Positions 51,227 through 60,796 are shown, counted from the stretch's first letter. The stretch: 64,000 nt of DNA from an uncultured Bacilli bacterium (GCA_934090795.1 CAKOJQ010000004.1:62001-126000); one strand, 5' to 3'. Translations and numbers: made by a program. The notes: generated by a model not told the origin, from the sequence alone.

Positions 51227-53332
51227 ATGAATAATGGAATTTTTATATTTATAGTATTTTTGGGCATTTTTTTAGGTTCTATAGGATTTCCTTCAAAATC
51301 TAAAAATTTTAGTTTTTCAAAAAGTAAATATGGTAAATTATATAAATGGAGTATTATATTTTTGATATTTGGTTGTTTAATTACTTTTATGTATGGTGCC
51401 AAAATTATTATTAACAAAGTTAATTTTAATGATTCTTCTTCAGTTTATTCTCCAGCAGATGGTTTTACAATAGAAGGATACAAAATAGTAATGAATGTTA
51501 GTGAAACAAACTCTGTTGATGTTAAAGAATATATAAATGTTGATTTCTATGAAGGTGGTCATCATGGAATTTATAAATTTATTCCATATTGGTTAGAGTA
51601 TACTGACAAGACTGGTATAACAAAATCGAGAAGATCTACAATTAAAAATTTAAGAGCTGTTGGAGAAAATTATACTCTTGATGTAGTTAATGGTAAAGAA
51701 AGAATTAAAATTGGAGATCCTAATAAAACTATTCCTAAGGGAATTTATAACTATGAAATAGATTATACTTATGATATGGGATCTGATCCTTATAATGATT
51801 TTGACGAATTTATTTTTCATGCATTTGGAGATTTTTGGGGAACAGAAATAAAAAATGCATTACTTATAATTAATTTACCTAAATCTTTTGATGTTCAAAA
51901 TAAAATAAAATTTTATGCTGATAAATACAGAAGGCAAGATATTACTTCATATGTTGATTATTATGTTAGTGGTAATACTATTTATGCTAATTTGTCTTCT
52001 GACTATAAATTAAACAATTCTTTAACTATTGATTTAGTATTACCTGATGGATATTTTGTACAAGGAAGTAATAATTATGGAATTGTATCTTTAATTCTTT
52101 GTTCTATATGTATAATTTTTATGGTAATAATGATTATTCTATGGAAAAAGTATGGTAAAGATTTAAATAAAATTTCCGAAACTGTGGAATTTTACCCTCC
52201 AGAAAATTTAGATGCTGCTGAAATTGGTTATTTATTTAAAAAAGATGTTGGTATTAAACTATCAGTTGCTTTAATTGTAGAACTTGCTAGTAAAGGTTTA
52301 ATTAAAATAGTAGATTCTTATGATAAGTCAAAACTTACTATAATTAAAACCAATAATAATGATTTTAATACTAATCTAAAACGAGAAATAAAAATTGTGA
52401 AATTAAAAGAATATGATTATCATTTATTTGATACTCATATTAATGTATCTAAACTTATGAGTGATTATTTTCCAAATAATACAACTGAAAATATTATAAC
52501 TCGTGATTTTGATAAGTTTTATGATGATTCAAAATGTTTGGTTGATAATGGTTATATAAAAATTGTAAGTGATAATATAGATCAGTATTCTCAAGAAGAA
52601 ATTAATTCATTAAAAAAAGAATTATCTTTAAATGAAACTAAAGATAAAGAAAAAATGAGTTCTAATGAAGAAATTGTTTATAAGTATCTTTTTGCTGATT
52701 CAAATGTAACTATTTTATCTGAAAATAAAAATTTTTATAAATCTTTTGGAGAAATTGCTGAAAATTTGAAAAATAAATTTGATGATAAAATTAATGATTT
52801 GACTTCGTCTAAATATATGTTAGTTACTAGTATTGGACTTTTAACTTGTATAATTTTGTGGGGACTTTCATATTTTAAATTTGAAGATTTAAATCCAAGT
52901 TTTAATATTTTGTATATTATTTCTTTTGTTTCTAATATATTTAGTCTTATCTTTGTAATATTAATGAAAAGAAAAAATTTATATGGAGAACAGATAACAG
53001 CAAAAATTAATGGTTTTAAAAGATATTTGGAAATGGCTGAAAAAAATCAATTAGAAATGTTGGTTGAACAAAACCCAAATTATTATTATGATATATTACC
53101 ATATGCTTATGTATTAAATGTTTCTAAAAAGTGGATAAAGAAATTTGAGAATATCCCTCTTTCTACTAATATGGGTGACTTAAATTATGATAATATAGAT
53201 TTACTTGATAATTTATCTTATTCTGTAATTACTAATTCATTAAGTTCTTCATCTTCTGGATCATCTAGTAGTGGTGGATGTTCTTCTTGTGGTGGCGGGT
53301 GTTCTTCTTGTGGCGGCGGTGGTTCATGGTAG
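51227..53332 (+). CDS. DUF2207 membrane protein with Cys/Gly/Ser tail (paralogue 2)
   Basis: 701 aa. Two N-terminal helices (about 4-20 and 44-64), an extracytoplasmic DUF2207 domain (about 80-275; FTIEGYKIVMNVSETNSVDV, HHGIYKFIPY, YDMGSDPYNDFDEF), helix about 282-305, cytoplasmic part starting FYPPENLDAAEIGYLFKK, and two more helices (about 525-580). The C-terminus is a Ser run, then GGCSSCGGGCSSCGGGGSW with Cys about 685, 688, 692 and 695. The paralogue at 22808 has a Cys-free tail in the same place. The last codons overlap the start of a radical SAM gene. I infer that the tail is its substrate. There is no lemA gene here. Confidence 0.85.
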   Translation: MNNGIFIFIVFLGIFLGSIGFPSKSKNFSFSKSKYGKLYKWSIIFLIFGCLITFMYGAKIIINKVNFNDSSSVYSPADGFTIEGYKIVMNVSETNSVDVKEYINVDFYEGGHHGIYKFIPYWLEYTDKTGITKSRRSTIKNLRAVGENYTLDVVNGKERIKIGDPNKTIPKGIYNYEIDYTYDMGSDPYNDFDEFIFHAFGDFWGTEIKNALLIINLPKSFDVQNKIKFYADKYRRQDITSYVDYYVSGNTIYANLSSDYKLNNSLTIDLVLPDGYFVQGSNNYGIVSLILCSICIIFMVIMIILWKKYGKDLNKISETVEFYPPENLDAAEIGYLFKKDVGIKLSVALIVELASKGLIKIVDSYDKSKLTIIKTNNNDFNTNLKREIKIVKLKEYDYHLFDTHINVSKLMSDYFPNNTTENIITRDFDKFYDDSKCLVDNGYIKIVSDNIDQYSQEEINSLKKELSLNETKDKEKMSSNEEIVYKYLFADSNVTILSENKNFYKSFGEIAENLKNKFDDKINDLTSSKYMLVTSIGLLTCIILWGLSYFKFEDLNPSFNILYIISFVSNIFSLIFVILMKRKNLYGEQITAKINGFKRYLEMAEKNQLEMLVEQNPNYYYDILPYAYVLNVSKKWIKKFENIPLSTNMGDLNYDNIDLLDNLSYSVITNSLSSSSSGSSSSGGCSSCGGGCSSCGGGGSW

Positions 53333-54315
53333 GTAAGTTTATTTTACAATGGCACTTGAGTGAAGTTTGTAATTTAAAATGTTTACATTGCTATCAAAAA
53401 GAACATAAACCAGTTTCATTATCATATCGGCAATTGATGTTAATTCTTAATCAATATAGAGAACTTTTAAAAATATTAAATATTAAAGGACATATAAATT
53501 TAACTGGTGGAGAACCTCTTTGTTATCCTTATCTTTTTAATATATTAAATGAATTTAAAAAGGATAAAGATTTATATTCATTTTCTATTCTAACAAATGG
53601 TACACTAATTAATGATGATTTAGCTAAAAAAATAAGTGAATATAATCCCGAATATGTTCAAGTTAGTTTAGAGGGAAGTAAAAAAACTAATGATTATATT
53701 AGAGGTATAAATGTATATAAAAAAGTAGCAAATGCGGTTAAAATTTTGAAAAAATATGGTTTATTTGTTTCATTATCATTTACAGCTACTAAAATTAATT
53801 ATAAAGAATTTCCTAAAGTCGTTAAATTTGCGGAAAAATATGGTGTTGATAATGTTTGGTCAGATCGTTTTATTCCATTAAATAAAAGTGATGATATAGA
53901 TTTACAAATGTCACAAGATGAAACAACAGAATATTTAAAGATTATGGAAAATGAAAGAATTAGACTAAAATTAAAAAAAAGTAAAACAAATATTTCAATG
54001 TATAGAGCTTTACAATTTCAAATGACTAATGATTTACCTTATGCTTGTACTGCTGGAAGAAGTCTTTTAACAGTTATGGAAAATGGTGATTTAGTTCCAT
54101 GCAGGAGAATGCCTATTATAGTTGGTAATCTGCTAAAAGATAATATGTATGAACTTTATAAAAATAGTGAGATTTTAAAAAAACTTCAAGAGGATACAAC
54201 ACCCGATGATTGTAAAAATTGTGAACATTCAAAACGATGTGCTGGTGGCTTAAAATGTTTAACTTATTCCATTTATAATGATTTGAATCATAAAGATATT
54301 GGTTGTTCATATTAA
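53326..54315 (+). CDS. Radical SAM/SPASM peptide-modifying enzyme
   Basis: 329 aa from ATG at 53326, within the last two codons and stop of the DUF2207 gene (7-base overlap); the upstream in-frame region has no other convincing start. CNLKCLHC gives the CxxxCxxC cluster (Cys 15, 19, 22). LTGGEPLCYP is the GGE motif, and VSLEGSKKTNDYIRG is typical of SPASM maturases. The C-terminus has YACTAGRS, VPCRRMP, CKNC then CAGGLKC and GCSY, enough Cys for SPASM auxiliary clusters. Such enzymes install thioether or C-C links, or epimerise residues, in ribosomal peptides. The upstream Cys-rich tail is the obvious candidate substrate. Confidence 0.88.
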   Translation: MVGKFILQWHLSEVCNLKCLHCYQKEHKPVSLSYRQLMLILNQYRELLKILNIKGHINLTGGEPLCYPYLFNILNEFKKDKDLYSFSILTNGTLINDDLAKKISEYNPEYVQVSLEGSKKTNDYIRGINVYKKVANAVKILKKYGLFVSLSFTATKINYKEFPKVVKFAEKYGVDNVWSDRFIPLNKSDDIDLQMSQDETTEYLKIMENERIRLKLKKSKTNISMYRALQFQMTNDLPYACTAGRSLLTVMENGDLVPCRRMPIIVGNLLKDNMYELYKNSEILKKLQEDTTPDDCKNCEHSKRCAGGLKCLTYSIYNDLNHKDIGCSY

Positions 54316-54329
54316 GGTTACAATTTGTA

Positions 54330-54404
54330 AATTAATTTTAAATCTTAAAATATTTATTTAAAATTAATGTATGAGAATGTTTATTTACATTCTTATATTT
54401 TTTT
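54330..54404. terminator. Two stacked terminator hairpins between convergent genes
   Basis: AATTAATTTTAAAT with ATTTAAAATTAAT (about 54330-54368) and ATGAGAATGT with ACATTCTTAT followed by T (54371-54402). The second overlaps the 3' end of the leftward kinase-like gene. Confidence 0.7.
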
Positions 54405-54932
54405 AAAGTAATGATTAATATTATCGAAATTACTTGTATTAATAAATTTGATATTATGAATAATACATTGTTTTTCTATTTCTTTACTTATGTTGATAAG
54501 TTCTTTAATGATTATTTTTAATTCATCATCTGTTTTATCAGCAGGCCATCCATTGTGAATATATTTTCTTATTTCGATAAACTTTTTATCAACTGTAGTG
54601 TCAGGATATCCTAGAAAATAAATATCCCATTTATTTAAATCAATATAATTTATTATATCTTCTGGATATAAATGAGCAGAATCTAAAATATATAAATCAT
54701 CATCATTATTATCTATTATATTAATTATTCTTGATAAAAATAAAGCTAAATTTTTGCTTGAATTTTTATCGATAATGATGTTACTAGTTATTCCTATTTC
54801 TGGATAATTATGTTTAAAACTTGATGTGAAATAATCTATTGGAATATGATTATATTTATATTTTTGACAAATTTTTTTAGATAAGTAGGATTTACCTGAT
54901 TTGGCAACTCCACATATTAATATATTTTTCAT
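54393..54932 (-). CDS. P-loop kinase-like protein
   Basis: 179 aa. The Walker A is GVAKSGKS (about 8-15). DLYILDSAHLYPED supplies a Walker B-like Asp, and GYPDTTVDKKFIEIRKYI with WPADK forms the lid region. The fold is that of small nucleotide or shikimate-type kinases; zeta-toxin-like kinases are another possibility. It is monocistronic, and the start at ATG 54932 follows AACGAGGT. The substrate is unknown. Confidence 0.6.
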   Translation of the reverse strand: MKNILICGVAKSGKSYLSKKICQKYKYNHIPIDYFTSSFKHNYPEIGITSNIIIDKNSSKNLALFLSRIINIIDNNDDDLYILDSAHLYPEDIINYIDLNKWDIYFLGYPDTTVDKKFIEIRKYIHNGWPADKTDDELKIIIKELINISKEIEKQCIIHNIKFINTSNFDNINHYFKKI

Positions 54933-55040
54933 GATACCTCGTTTTAACTAAGTATATTTTATTATGAATTACTAAAAATTTAAATATTTATTTTGATATT
55001 ATAGTATGTATGATACAATTTGATTGGAAGGTTGTGAATT

Positions 55041-56153
55041 ATGATAGTAAAAAATAATTATAGTGAATGTATAACGAATTTGGCTTGTTCAATAAGAAAA
55101 TACTTTAAATTAGATTATAAGCATAACACTTTGAGTTATATTGATAAATTATTGGAAGAAAAGCAACCAAAAAATGTTGTTATAATGTTATTTGATGGAA
55201 TGGGATCGATAATATTGGATAGAACTTTAGAAAAAGATGATTTTTTTATAAAAAATAAGTTTAAAGAAATAACAACAGTTTTTCCGGCTACGACAACTGC
55301 TGCTACTTATTCGGTGATGACTGGTTTAAATCCAGTTGAAGATGGTTTTTTAGGTTGGTATTCATATATTAAGCCATTAGATGAAGTTATAATGCTTTTT
55401 AAAGGAATTAATAAAGATACACAAAATGTCGATGAAAGATTTTTTGAGGTTAAAGAGAAATATTTTGTTAATAAAACTATTACTGATGAAATAAATGAAA
55501 ATGGAAAGTATAAAAGTAGAATTTTATTTCCTTTTGGTGAAAATAAGTATAATGATTTAGATGATATGTTATCAATTATTAAAAATGAATGTGATTTTGA
55601 TGGAAAAAAATATATTTATGCTTATAATGATGAGCCAGATCATTTAATGCATATGGTTGGTCCTGATAATATTGATGTTAAAAATTTAATAAAGGATAGG
55701 AATGATAAAGTAGAAAAATTATGTAAGGAATTAGATGATACTATAGTTTTTGTAATAGCTGATCATGGTCATATAAAAGTAGATAATATATTCTTGAAAA
55801 ATTATCCTGATTTAATTAATATGTTAAAAAGAACGACTTCGATAGAACAAAGAGCAGTTTCTTTTGAAATAAAAGATGGTATGCATAAAAAGTTTGAGAA
55901 AAAATTTAATGAGTTATTTGGTAAATATTTTACTTTGTATAATAGTGAAGAAATAATTAATAGTAAGCTTTTTGGTGATGGAAAGGAAAATCCTTTATTT
56001 AGAAGTGCACTAGGTGATTATCTTGCAATTGCAGAGTCTTCAAATAAAACTTTAATTATGGATGGCGATGATGAATTATTTTCACAGCATGCTGGTTATA
56101 CTGATGATGAAATATATATACCGTTAATTATTATAGATAAATGTAAAAAATAA
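55041..56153 (+). CDS. Alkaline-phosphatase superfamily phosphodiesterase/nucleotide pyrophosphatase
   Basis: 370 aa, no signal peptide. VVIMLFDGMGS gives the first metal Asp; FPATTTAATYSVMTGLNP carries the Thr nucleophile (a type I phosphodiesterase feature); DEPDHLMHMVGPD and VIADHGHIKV give the remaining Asp/His ligands. Cytoplasmic location is inferred. Relatives hydrolyse nucleotide or phospholipid-type phosphodiesters. It may be co-transcribed with gpmA (39-base gap). Confidence 0.82.
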   Translation: MIVKNNYSECITNLACSIRKYFKLDYKHNTLSYIDKLLEEKQPKNVVIMLFDGMGSIILDRTLEKDDFFIKNKFKEITTVFPATTTAATYSVMTGLNPVEDGFLGWYSYIKPLDEVIMLFKGINKDTQNVDERFFEVKEKYFVNKTITDEINENGKYKSRILFPFGENKYNDLDDMLSIIKNECDFDGKKYIYAYNDEPDHLMHMVGPDNIDVKNLIKDRNDKVEKLCKELDDTIVFVIADHGHIKVDNIFLKNYPDLINMLKRTTSIEQRAVSFEIKDGMHKKFEKKFNELFGKYFTLYNSEEIINSKLFGDGKENPLFRSALGDYLAIAESSNKTLIMDGDDELFSQHAGYTDDEIYIPLIIIDKCKK

Positions 56154-56192
56154 TTTTATATAAGTAATGCTTAATAGAATGGAGAAGGAAAA

Positions 56193-56882
56193 ATGATAAA
56201 ATTAGTATTAGTAAGACATGGGCAAAGTGTGTGGAATTTAGAAAATAAGTTTACTGGTTGGACGGATGTTGAATTGTCTAAGCAAGGTATTTTAGAAGCA
56301 AAAGAAGCAGGTAAAATATTAAAAGAAAAAGGATTTCATTTTGATTTAGCGTTTACTTCAGTACTCAAAAGGGCAGAAGATACTTTAGGTTATATTTTGA
56401 AGGAAATGGGAGAAGAAAATATTGAAATTAGAAGAAGTTGGAAGTTAAACGAAAGACATTATGGTGCTTTACAAGGATTAAATAAAGATGAAACAAGAGA
56501 AAAATATGGTGCAAAGCAGGTTTTACTTTGGAGAAGAAGTACAGATGTAAGGCCTCCTAAATTAGAAGAAGATGATTTAAGATATCCTGGTAATGATGAA
56601 AAATATAAGGATTTAAATAAAGATGAATTACCAAAAACAGAAAATCTTTTAGATACAATAAAGAGAGTTCTTGAGTATTGGAACTTAGATATTAAACCAG
56701 AAATAGAAAACGGTAAGAGAGTTATAATTGTTGCTCATGGAAATAGTTTAAGAGGATTAATAAAGTATTTAGATAATATAAGTGATGAAGATATTATTAA
56801 GTTGGAGTTAGAAACTGGTAATCCGATTTGTTATGAGTTAGATGAAAATTTAAAACCAATAAGACATTATTATTTAAAGTAG
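56193..56882 (+). CDS. gpmA: 2,3-bisphosphoglycerate-dependent phosphoglycerate mutase
   Basis: 229 aa, the standard length. [10 protein letters not shown] contains the phosphohistidine (His 9). [31 protein letters not shown] (with the catalytic Glu), [12 protein letters not shown] and [14 protein letters not shown] are all present. It interconverts 3- and 2-phosphoglycerate in glycolysis. Start follows GGAGAAGGA. A terminator follows. Confidence 0.96.
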   Translation: MIKLVLVRHGQSVWNLENKFTGWTDVELSKQGILEAKEAGKILKEKGFHFDLAFTSVLKRAEDTLGYILKEMGEENIEIRRSWKLNERHYGALQGLNKDETREKYGAKQVLLWRRSTDVRPPKLEEDDLRYPGNDEKYKDLNKDELPKTENLLDTIKRVLEYWNLDIKPEIENGKRVIIVAHGNSLRGLIKYLDNISDEDIIKLELETGNPICYELDENLKPIRHYYLK

Positions 56883-56898
56883 AATTTATTATTGATAG

Positions 56899-56933
56899 TT
56901 ACAATTATGAAAGAATTAATTGTAATTATTTTT
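56899..56933 (+). terminator. Terminator after gpmA
   Basis: TTACAATTA (56899-56907) pairs with TAATTGTAA (56917-56925), followed by T-rich sequence. Confidence 0.75.
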
Positions 56934-57042
56934 AATTATTTGTATTTTTTAAAAATGTTAAAAATATTTGCGTATATTCCAAATGAAATTGGTAGAATAT
57001 AATTTAGAAAAGTTTAAAATTAAAATAGAAAGGAGAAAATAT

Positions 57043-57618
57043 ATGCTAGGAGATAAAATTATTAATGAAAGAAAAAAACATAAATTAAGTCAAGAAGAAC
57101 TAGCTGAGATGATAGGTGTTACAAGACAGACTATTTCTAATTGGGAACTTAATGAAACTAGTCCTGATTTAAAACAAGCACAAAAATTATCAAATATATT
57201 TGATATTAGTTTGGATGAATTAATTGGTAGAAAAAATTTACTTTTAGAGAAAATTGATAAAACAGAGAGTAATTCAAAATTGCTTATAAAATTAGTAAAA
57301 GTGGTAGGAATTACTTTAGGAACTCTTATTTTTATTTTATTATGTGTGATTTGTTTATATATTTATAGTACTAAATATTATACAAGTGAGCTAACATCAA
57401 GTGGAGAAGGAAGTACTTGTTATTATAATGGTAAAGTAAAAAATTATATTGTTATGAAGAATAATAATGATGGGACTCTTTCATTTGATATTGATGAAGT
57501 AGATATAATAAATGAATTTAATTTGCATAATGTGAAATCAGGTGAACCAAAAGAATTATTAGATAAAATAGTTGCTTATATTGAAAATAATGGTGGAACT
57601 TGTTTGAAAGATAATTAA
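57043..57618 (+). CDS. XRE regulator with membrane anchor and small outer domain
   Basis: 191 aa from ATG at 57043, after AAAGGAG; a longer frame from 56968 lacks a ribosome site. Residues 1-62 are a canonical XRE domain (HKLSQEELAEMIGVTRQTIS, then NWELNETSPD). A helix lies at about 87-110 and the outside part (about 115-191) has two Cys that may pair (STCYYNG, GTCLKDN). A DNA-binding head on a membrane stalk suggests one-component sensing of an outside signal. Target unknown. Confidence 0.82.
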   Translation: MLGDKIINERKKHKLSQEELAEMIGVTRQTISNWELNETSPDLKQAQKLSNIFDISLDELIGRKNLLLEKIDKTESNSKLLIKLVKVVGITLGTLIFILLCVICLYIYSTKYYTSELTSSGEGSTCYYNGKVKNYIVMKNNNDGTLSFDIDEVDIINEFNLHNVKSGEPKELLDKIVAYIENNGGTCLKDN

Positions 57619-57624
57619 CTTATA

Positions 57625-57657
57625 AAGGATCAATATGAATAATTGATTCTTTTGTTT
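57625..57657 (+). terminator. Terminator
   Basis: AAGGATCAAT (57625-57634) pairs with ATTGATTCTT (57642-57651) with one wobble, followed by T. Confidence 0.75.
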
Positions 57658-57856
57658 TAATAGATTTAAATTTAAAAATTATAGATAAGGAAATTAAATT
57701 TTTAATGCTAATTTATGGCAAGATAATGTAAATGTTTTTTCTATTTTTATATATTAAATATAAATGTATGTTAAAATTGGTTATAGATATATATGTTATT
57801 ATAGATTTAAATTGAATGAATATGTGGATTACCACTGATGTTAAAGGAAAATATGT

Positions 57857-58327
57857 ATGGAAAAAACAAATGTGATGAGAATATTAGAGCAAAAGAAAAT
57901 AAAGTATAATGAATATTTCTATGGTGATACTGAAGCAGTAAGTGGTGTGGATGTTGCAAGTGTTTTAAATGAGGATCCAAATAAGGTGTTTAAAACATTA
58001 GTAACTATTTCAAAGTCTAAACAAAATTATGTATTTATGATACCAGTTCATAAAGAATTAGACCTAAAGAAATGTGCTCAAAGTGTTAGCGAGAAAAGTA
58101 TTGAAATGATTCATCAAAAGGAACTTTTACCATTAACTGGATATGTTCATGGTGGATGTTCGCCAATTGGGTTAAAAAAGACGTTTAAAATTGTAATAGA
58201 TGATTCTGCTAAGAACTTTAAGGAGATAATTTTTAGTGGAGGAAAAATAGGTTATCAGGTGGAAGTAGAATTAAATGATTTAGAAAAAGTTATAAATTAT
58301 AAATTTAGTGATATAGTAAAGGATTGA
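57857..58327 (+). CDS. ybaK: Cys-tRNA(Pro)/Cys-tRNA(Cys) deacylase, YbaK/EbsC type
   Basis: 156 aa. KTNVMRILEQKKIKYNEYFY, then VFKTLVTI, MIPVHKELDLKKCAQSV, GYVHGGCSPIGLKK and KIGYQVEV follow the YbaK consensus in order, including the active-site Lys in FKTL. The enzyme clears Cys mischarged on tRNA-Pro. Start ATG 57857 after AAAGGA. It is probably coupled to the DUF4186 gene 6 bases downstream. Confidence 0.93.
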   Translation: MEKTNVMRILEQKKIKYNEYFYGDTEAVSGVDVASVLNEDPNKVFKTLVTISKSKQNYVFMIPVHKELDLKKCAQSVSEKSIEMIHQKELLPLTGYVHGGCSPIGLKKTFKIVIDDSAKNFKEIIFSGGKIGYQVEVELNDLEKVINYKFSDIVKD

Positions 58328-58332
58328 TATAA

Positions 58333-58695
58333 TTGAATAAAGATATAGATAGTTTATTAGATTCTTTATCTAAAAGTAAATTTAGGGGTTCATTTCATTT
58401 AAATAAAAATATGAAAGATTATGTAAATCTGAAGGGAATAGAAAAGATTGAGGCAGATGCAAGGGATTTGATAATTAAAAGAATTGCTCCTAAATGTCCT
58501 AATAATGATGGAAAGCAAACTCCGATGAGACAAGTACACCCAGTTTTTATTGCTCAGCATGCTACTGGGTGTTGCTGCAGAGGTTGTTTAGAAAGAATTC
58601 ATGGTATAAAAAAAGAACATGATCTTTCTAGTGCTGAGGTAGATTATATTGTTAATGTAGTTATGTTTTGGATTCAAAAAGAAATGATGAGATAG
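58333..58695 (+). CDS. DUF4186 family protein
   Basis: 120 aa, TTG start; AAGGA is about 10 bases upstream and there is no in-frame ATG near. KFRGSFHLNKNMKDYV, NNDGKQTPMRQVHPVFIAQH and ATGCCCRGCLERIHGI are the DUF4186 hallmarks; the conserved Cys/His residues suggest metal binding. The family is widespread and uncharacterised. Confidence 0.9.
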   Translation: MNKDIDSLLDSLSKSKFRGSFHLNKNMKDYVNLKGIEKIEADARDLIIKRIAPKCPNNDGKQTPMRQVHPVFIAQHATGCCCRGCLERIHGIKKEHDLSSAEVDYIVNVVMFWIQKEMMR

Positions 58696-58744
58696 TAAAA
58701 TTTGATAATTTTATTGGTATGATTATATTTGTTATGAGGTAAAA

Positions 58745-59166
58745 ATGATAAAAAATAAAAAAGTGATTATTTTAATAGTGATATTTGTGTGTACTAGTGT
58801 TGTACTAGGAATTTTGTATTATAATGAAGTTAAAAATTTTTCTTATACTTTGGATTTACGATTAGATGATAGTGTTTATAGCATAAATATGGAACAAGAA
58901 GATAAGATAGTTAGGATAGATGAACAGGAAAAAATTAAAGATATTATGTTTGTTATAAGTAAAGTTAAAAAAACTACAACTAGTAAAAGTGTACAAGATA
59001 GTCCTGTAAATGCTGAAAACGTAATAAAAATAAATATAGTGAATGTAATAATTTAACTTTGTTTATTTATAAGAAAAAGAATAAATATTTTATTGAACAG
59101 CCTTATAATGGAATATATAGAATTTCTTTTGATGAATACTATGTAATAGAAAAGTATATTAAATAA
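58745..59166 (+). pseudogene. DUF5301-like membrane-anchored protein, frameshifted
   Basis: The first frame (ATG 58745) has a helix (about 6-24), a TLDLRLDDSVYSI strand and VQDSPVNAENVIKINI, then runs into NVII and stop at 59056. The frame one base over carries the expected end, SECNNLTLFIYKKKNKYFIE, then QPYNGIYRISFDEYYVIEKY to a stop at 59166. Adding one base in the A/T-rich stretch near 59022-59037 restores about 140 aa. Either a recent loss or a base-calling error. Confidence 0.7.
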
Positions 59167-59348
59167 TTGCTATAAAAGAGGTTAATTTATATTGATAATA
59201 ATGGTAGAATTTGTTTAGAAGATAATTAATATTTTATAAAATAGAAATTTAAATTAACAACTAAACTGATGGTTGAGTTTATCAACTTGGAGTTTATAGA
59301 AATTTTAGAAATATTATAATAAAATTATTTTGTTAGGAAGTGATTTTT

Positions 59349-59966
59349 ATGAAGAAAAAAATAATGGAGAGGTCAAAGAAAAATGTGTATATAATTTTTG
59401 GAATTATTGCAGTTTTGATTTTAATTATTTCATTAAGTTTTTTGTTTAAAAAAGATAAAATGAGTGATGCTGAAAGATTTGCTAAAGAATATGACTTTAC
59501 AGTTAATAATGTTTTTGTATATAGAAACTTAGATGAGATTAATAATATTCTAGAGAATGGGACTGGTGTTGTATACTTAGGTTTTCCTGAATGTCCTTGG
59601 TGTAAGGCGTATGTTCCTTATTTAAATGAAGTTGCTATAAATGAAAATTTAGATAAGATTTATTATTTTAATATTTTAAATGATCGAAAAAATAATACAA
59701 GTGGTTATAAAAAAACTGCCCAGTTATTAAATGATTATTTAAAATATGATAATGAAGGGAATAAAAGAATATATGTTCCTGCTGTTATCGCTGTAAATAA
59801 CGGTAAAATTGTTGGCTTTGATGATGAATCATCATTGGATACTAAGGGATATGAGACTCCAGAGGAATATTGGAAAAATGAAGATTTGGATGGTCTTAAG
59901 AAAAGACTTTCTGATATGATTAAGGCTTCATTTCCAAGTTATTGTACTTCTGGTTGTAATAAATAA
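59349..59966 (+). CDS. Membrane-anchored thioredoxin-like protein (CPWC)
   Basis: 205 aa from ATG at 59349, after AGGAAGTG. A helix lies at about 12-32; the thioredoxin-fold part has VVYLGFPECPWCKAYVPYLN with the CPWC redox pair and a cis-Pro region YVPAVIAVNNG. The C-terminus ends with another Cys pair (YCTSGC). It should act outside as a disulfide reductant or isomerase, as in bacteriocin-transport accessory proteins. A terminator follows. Confidence 0.85.
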   Translation: MKKKIMERSKKNVYIIFGIIAVLILIISLSFLFKKDKMSDAERFAKEYDFTVNNVFVYRNLDEINNILENGTGVVYLGFPECPWCKAYVPYLNEVAINENLDKIYYFNILNDRKNNTSGYKKTAQLLNDYLKYDNEGNKRIYVPAVIAVNNGKIVGFDDESSLDTKGYETPEEYWKNEDLDGLKKRLSDMIKASFPSYCTSGCNK

Positions 59967-59988
59967 CTATTAATTTAGTTATTTTTTT
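59961..59988 (+). terminator. Terminator
   Basis: AAATAACTA (59961-59969) pairs with TAGTTATTT (from 59976), followed by T. Confidence 0.75.
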
Positions 59989-60013
59989 GATATTCTATAA
60001 TAGAGGAGGAATT

Positions 60014-60796
60014 ATGAAATTAAAAGATAAAGTATGTGTAGTTACAGGTGGTGCGATGGGAAATGGTCTAGGTATTGTTAAAGTGTTCTTAAAATATGGT
60101 GCTAAGGTTTCTATAATCGATTATGATAAGTCAGTAAATGATGTTGTTATTAATTTAAAAAATGATGGATACAATGTTATTGGTTTTTGTGCTGATATAA
60201 GGGATAAAGTAAGTGTTGATGAAGCAATTAAAAAGACAAAGGAAGTATTTGGTAATATTGATGTTCTTGTTAATAACGCTGGTGTTGCTAAATTAGAAAC
60301 TTTTGAAGAAATGAGTGATGAGGTTAGAGATTTTCATTTAGATATTAATATTAAGGGGACTTGGAATGTGACTAAATCTGCTCTTACTTGTTTTAATGAT
60401 AATGGTAGTATAATAAATTTATCTAGTGTTACAGGTCCTATTGTTGCTGATGTAGGGGAGTGTGCTTATGCTACAACTAAGGCTGCTCTAATTGGCTTTA
60501 CTAAGGGGTTAGCTATGGAATTAGTTACAAGAAATATAAGAGTAAATGCAATAATGCCTGGTTATATTATGACTCCTATGGTAGATGGTATTGCTAATGA
60601 TTCAAATAGTGATGATCCTAAGAGTGTAATTGAGGGAATAAGAATTGGTATACCAATGAAAAGACTTGGTAGTATAGAGGAACTGGGAGAATTAGCTGCT
60701 TTTTTAGCAAGTGATGAATCAAGTTATATAACTGGACAAGGAATTGTAATTGATGGTGGAAGTACTTTACCTGAGACTATGAGTGTAGGTGTTTAG
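60014..60796 (+). CDS. ucpA: SDR oxidoreductase, UcpA-like
   Basis: 260 aa from ATG at 60014, after GAGGAGG. TGGAMGNGLGIVKVF is the distinctive cofactor motif of UcpA-type SDRs; NNAG, the Ser of INLSSVTG, YATTK and the ending GIVIDGGSTLPETMSVGV all match. NAD(P)-dependent; the physiological substrate is not established for the family. Confidence 0.9.
   Translation: MKLKDKVCVVTGGAMGNGLGIVKVFLKYGAKVSIIDYDKSVNDVVINLKNDGYNVIGFCADIRDKVSVDEAIKKTKEVFGNIDVLVNNAGVAKLETFEEMSDEVRDFHLDINIKGTWNVTKSALTCFNDNGSIINLSSVTGPIVADVGECAYATTKAALIGFTKGLAMELVTRNIRVNAIMPGYIMTPMVDGIANDSNSDDPKSVIEGIRIGIPMKRLGSIEELGELAAFLASDESSYITGQGIVIDGGSTLPETMSVGV

Noticed and set aside
53278..53325. Earlier start of the radical SAM protein
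   Set aside because: These codons are the Cys/Gly tail of the DUF2207 gene read in another frame and give a low-complexity Phe/Trp/Arg peptide; ATG 53326 directly precedes the conserved domain.
54393..54932. Zeta toxin of a toxin-antitoxin pair
   Set aside because: No small antitoxin gene is adjacent and the motif set is generic for small P-loop kinases.
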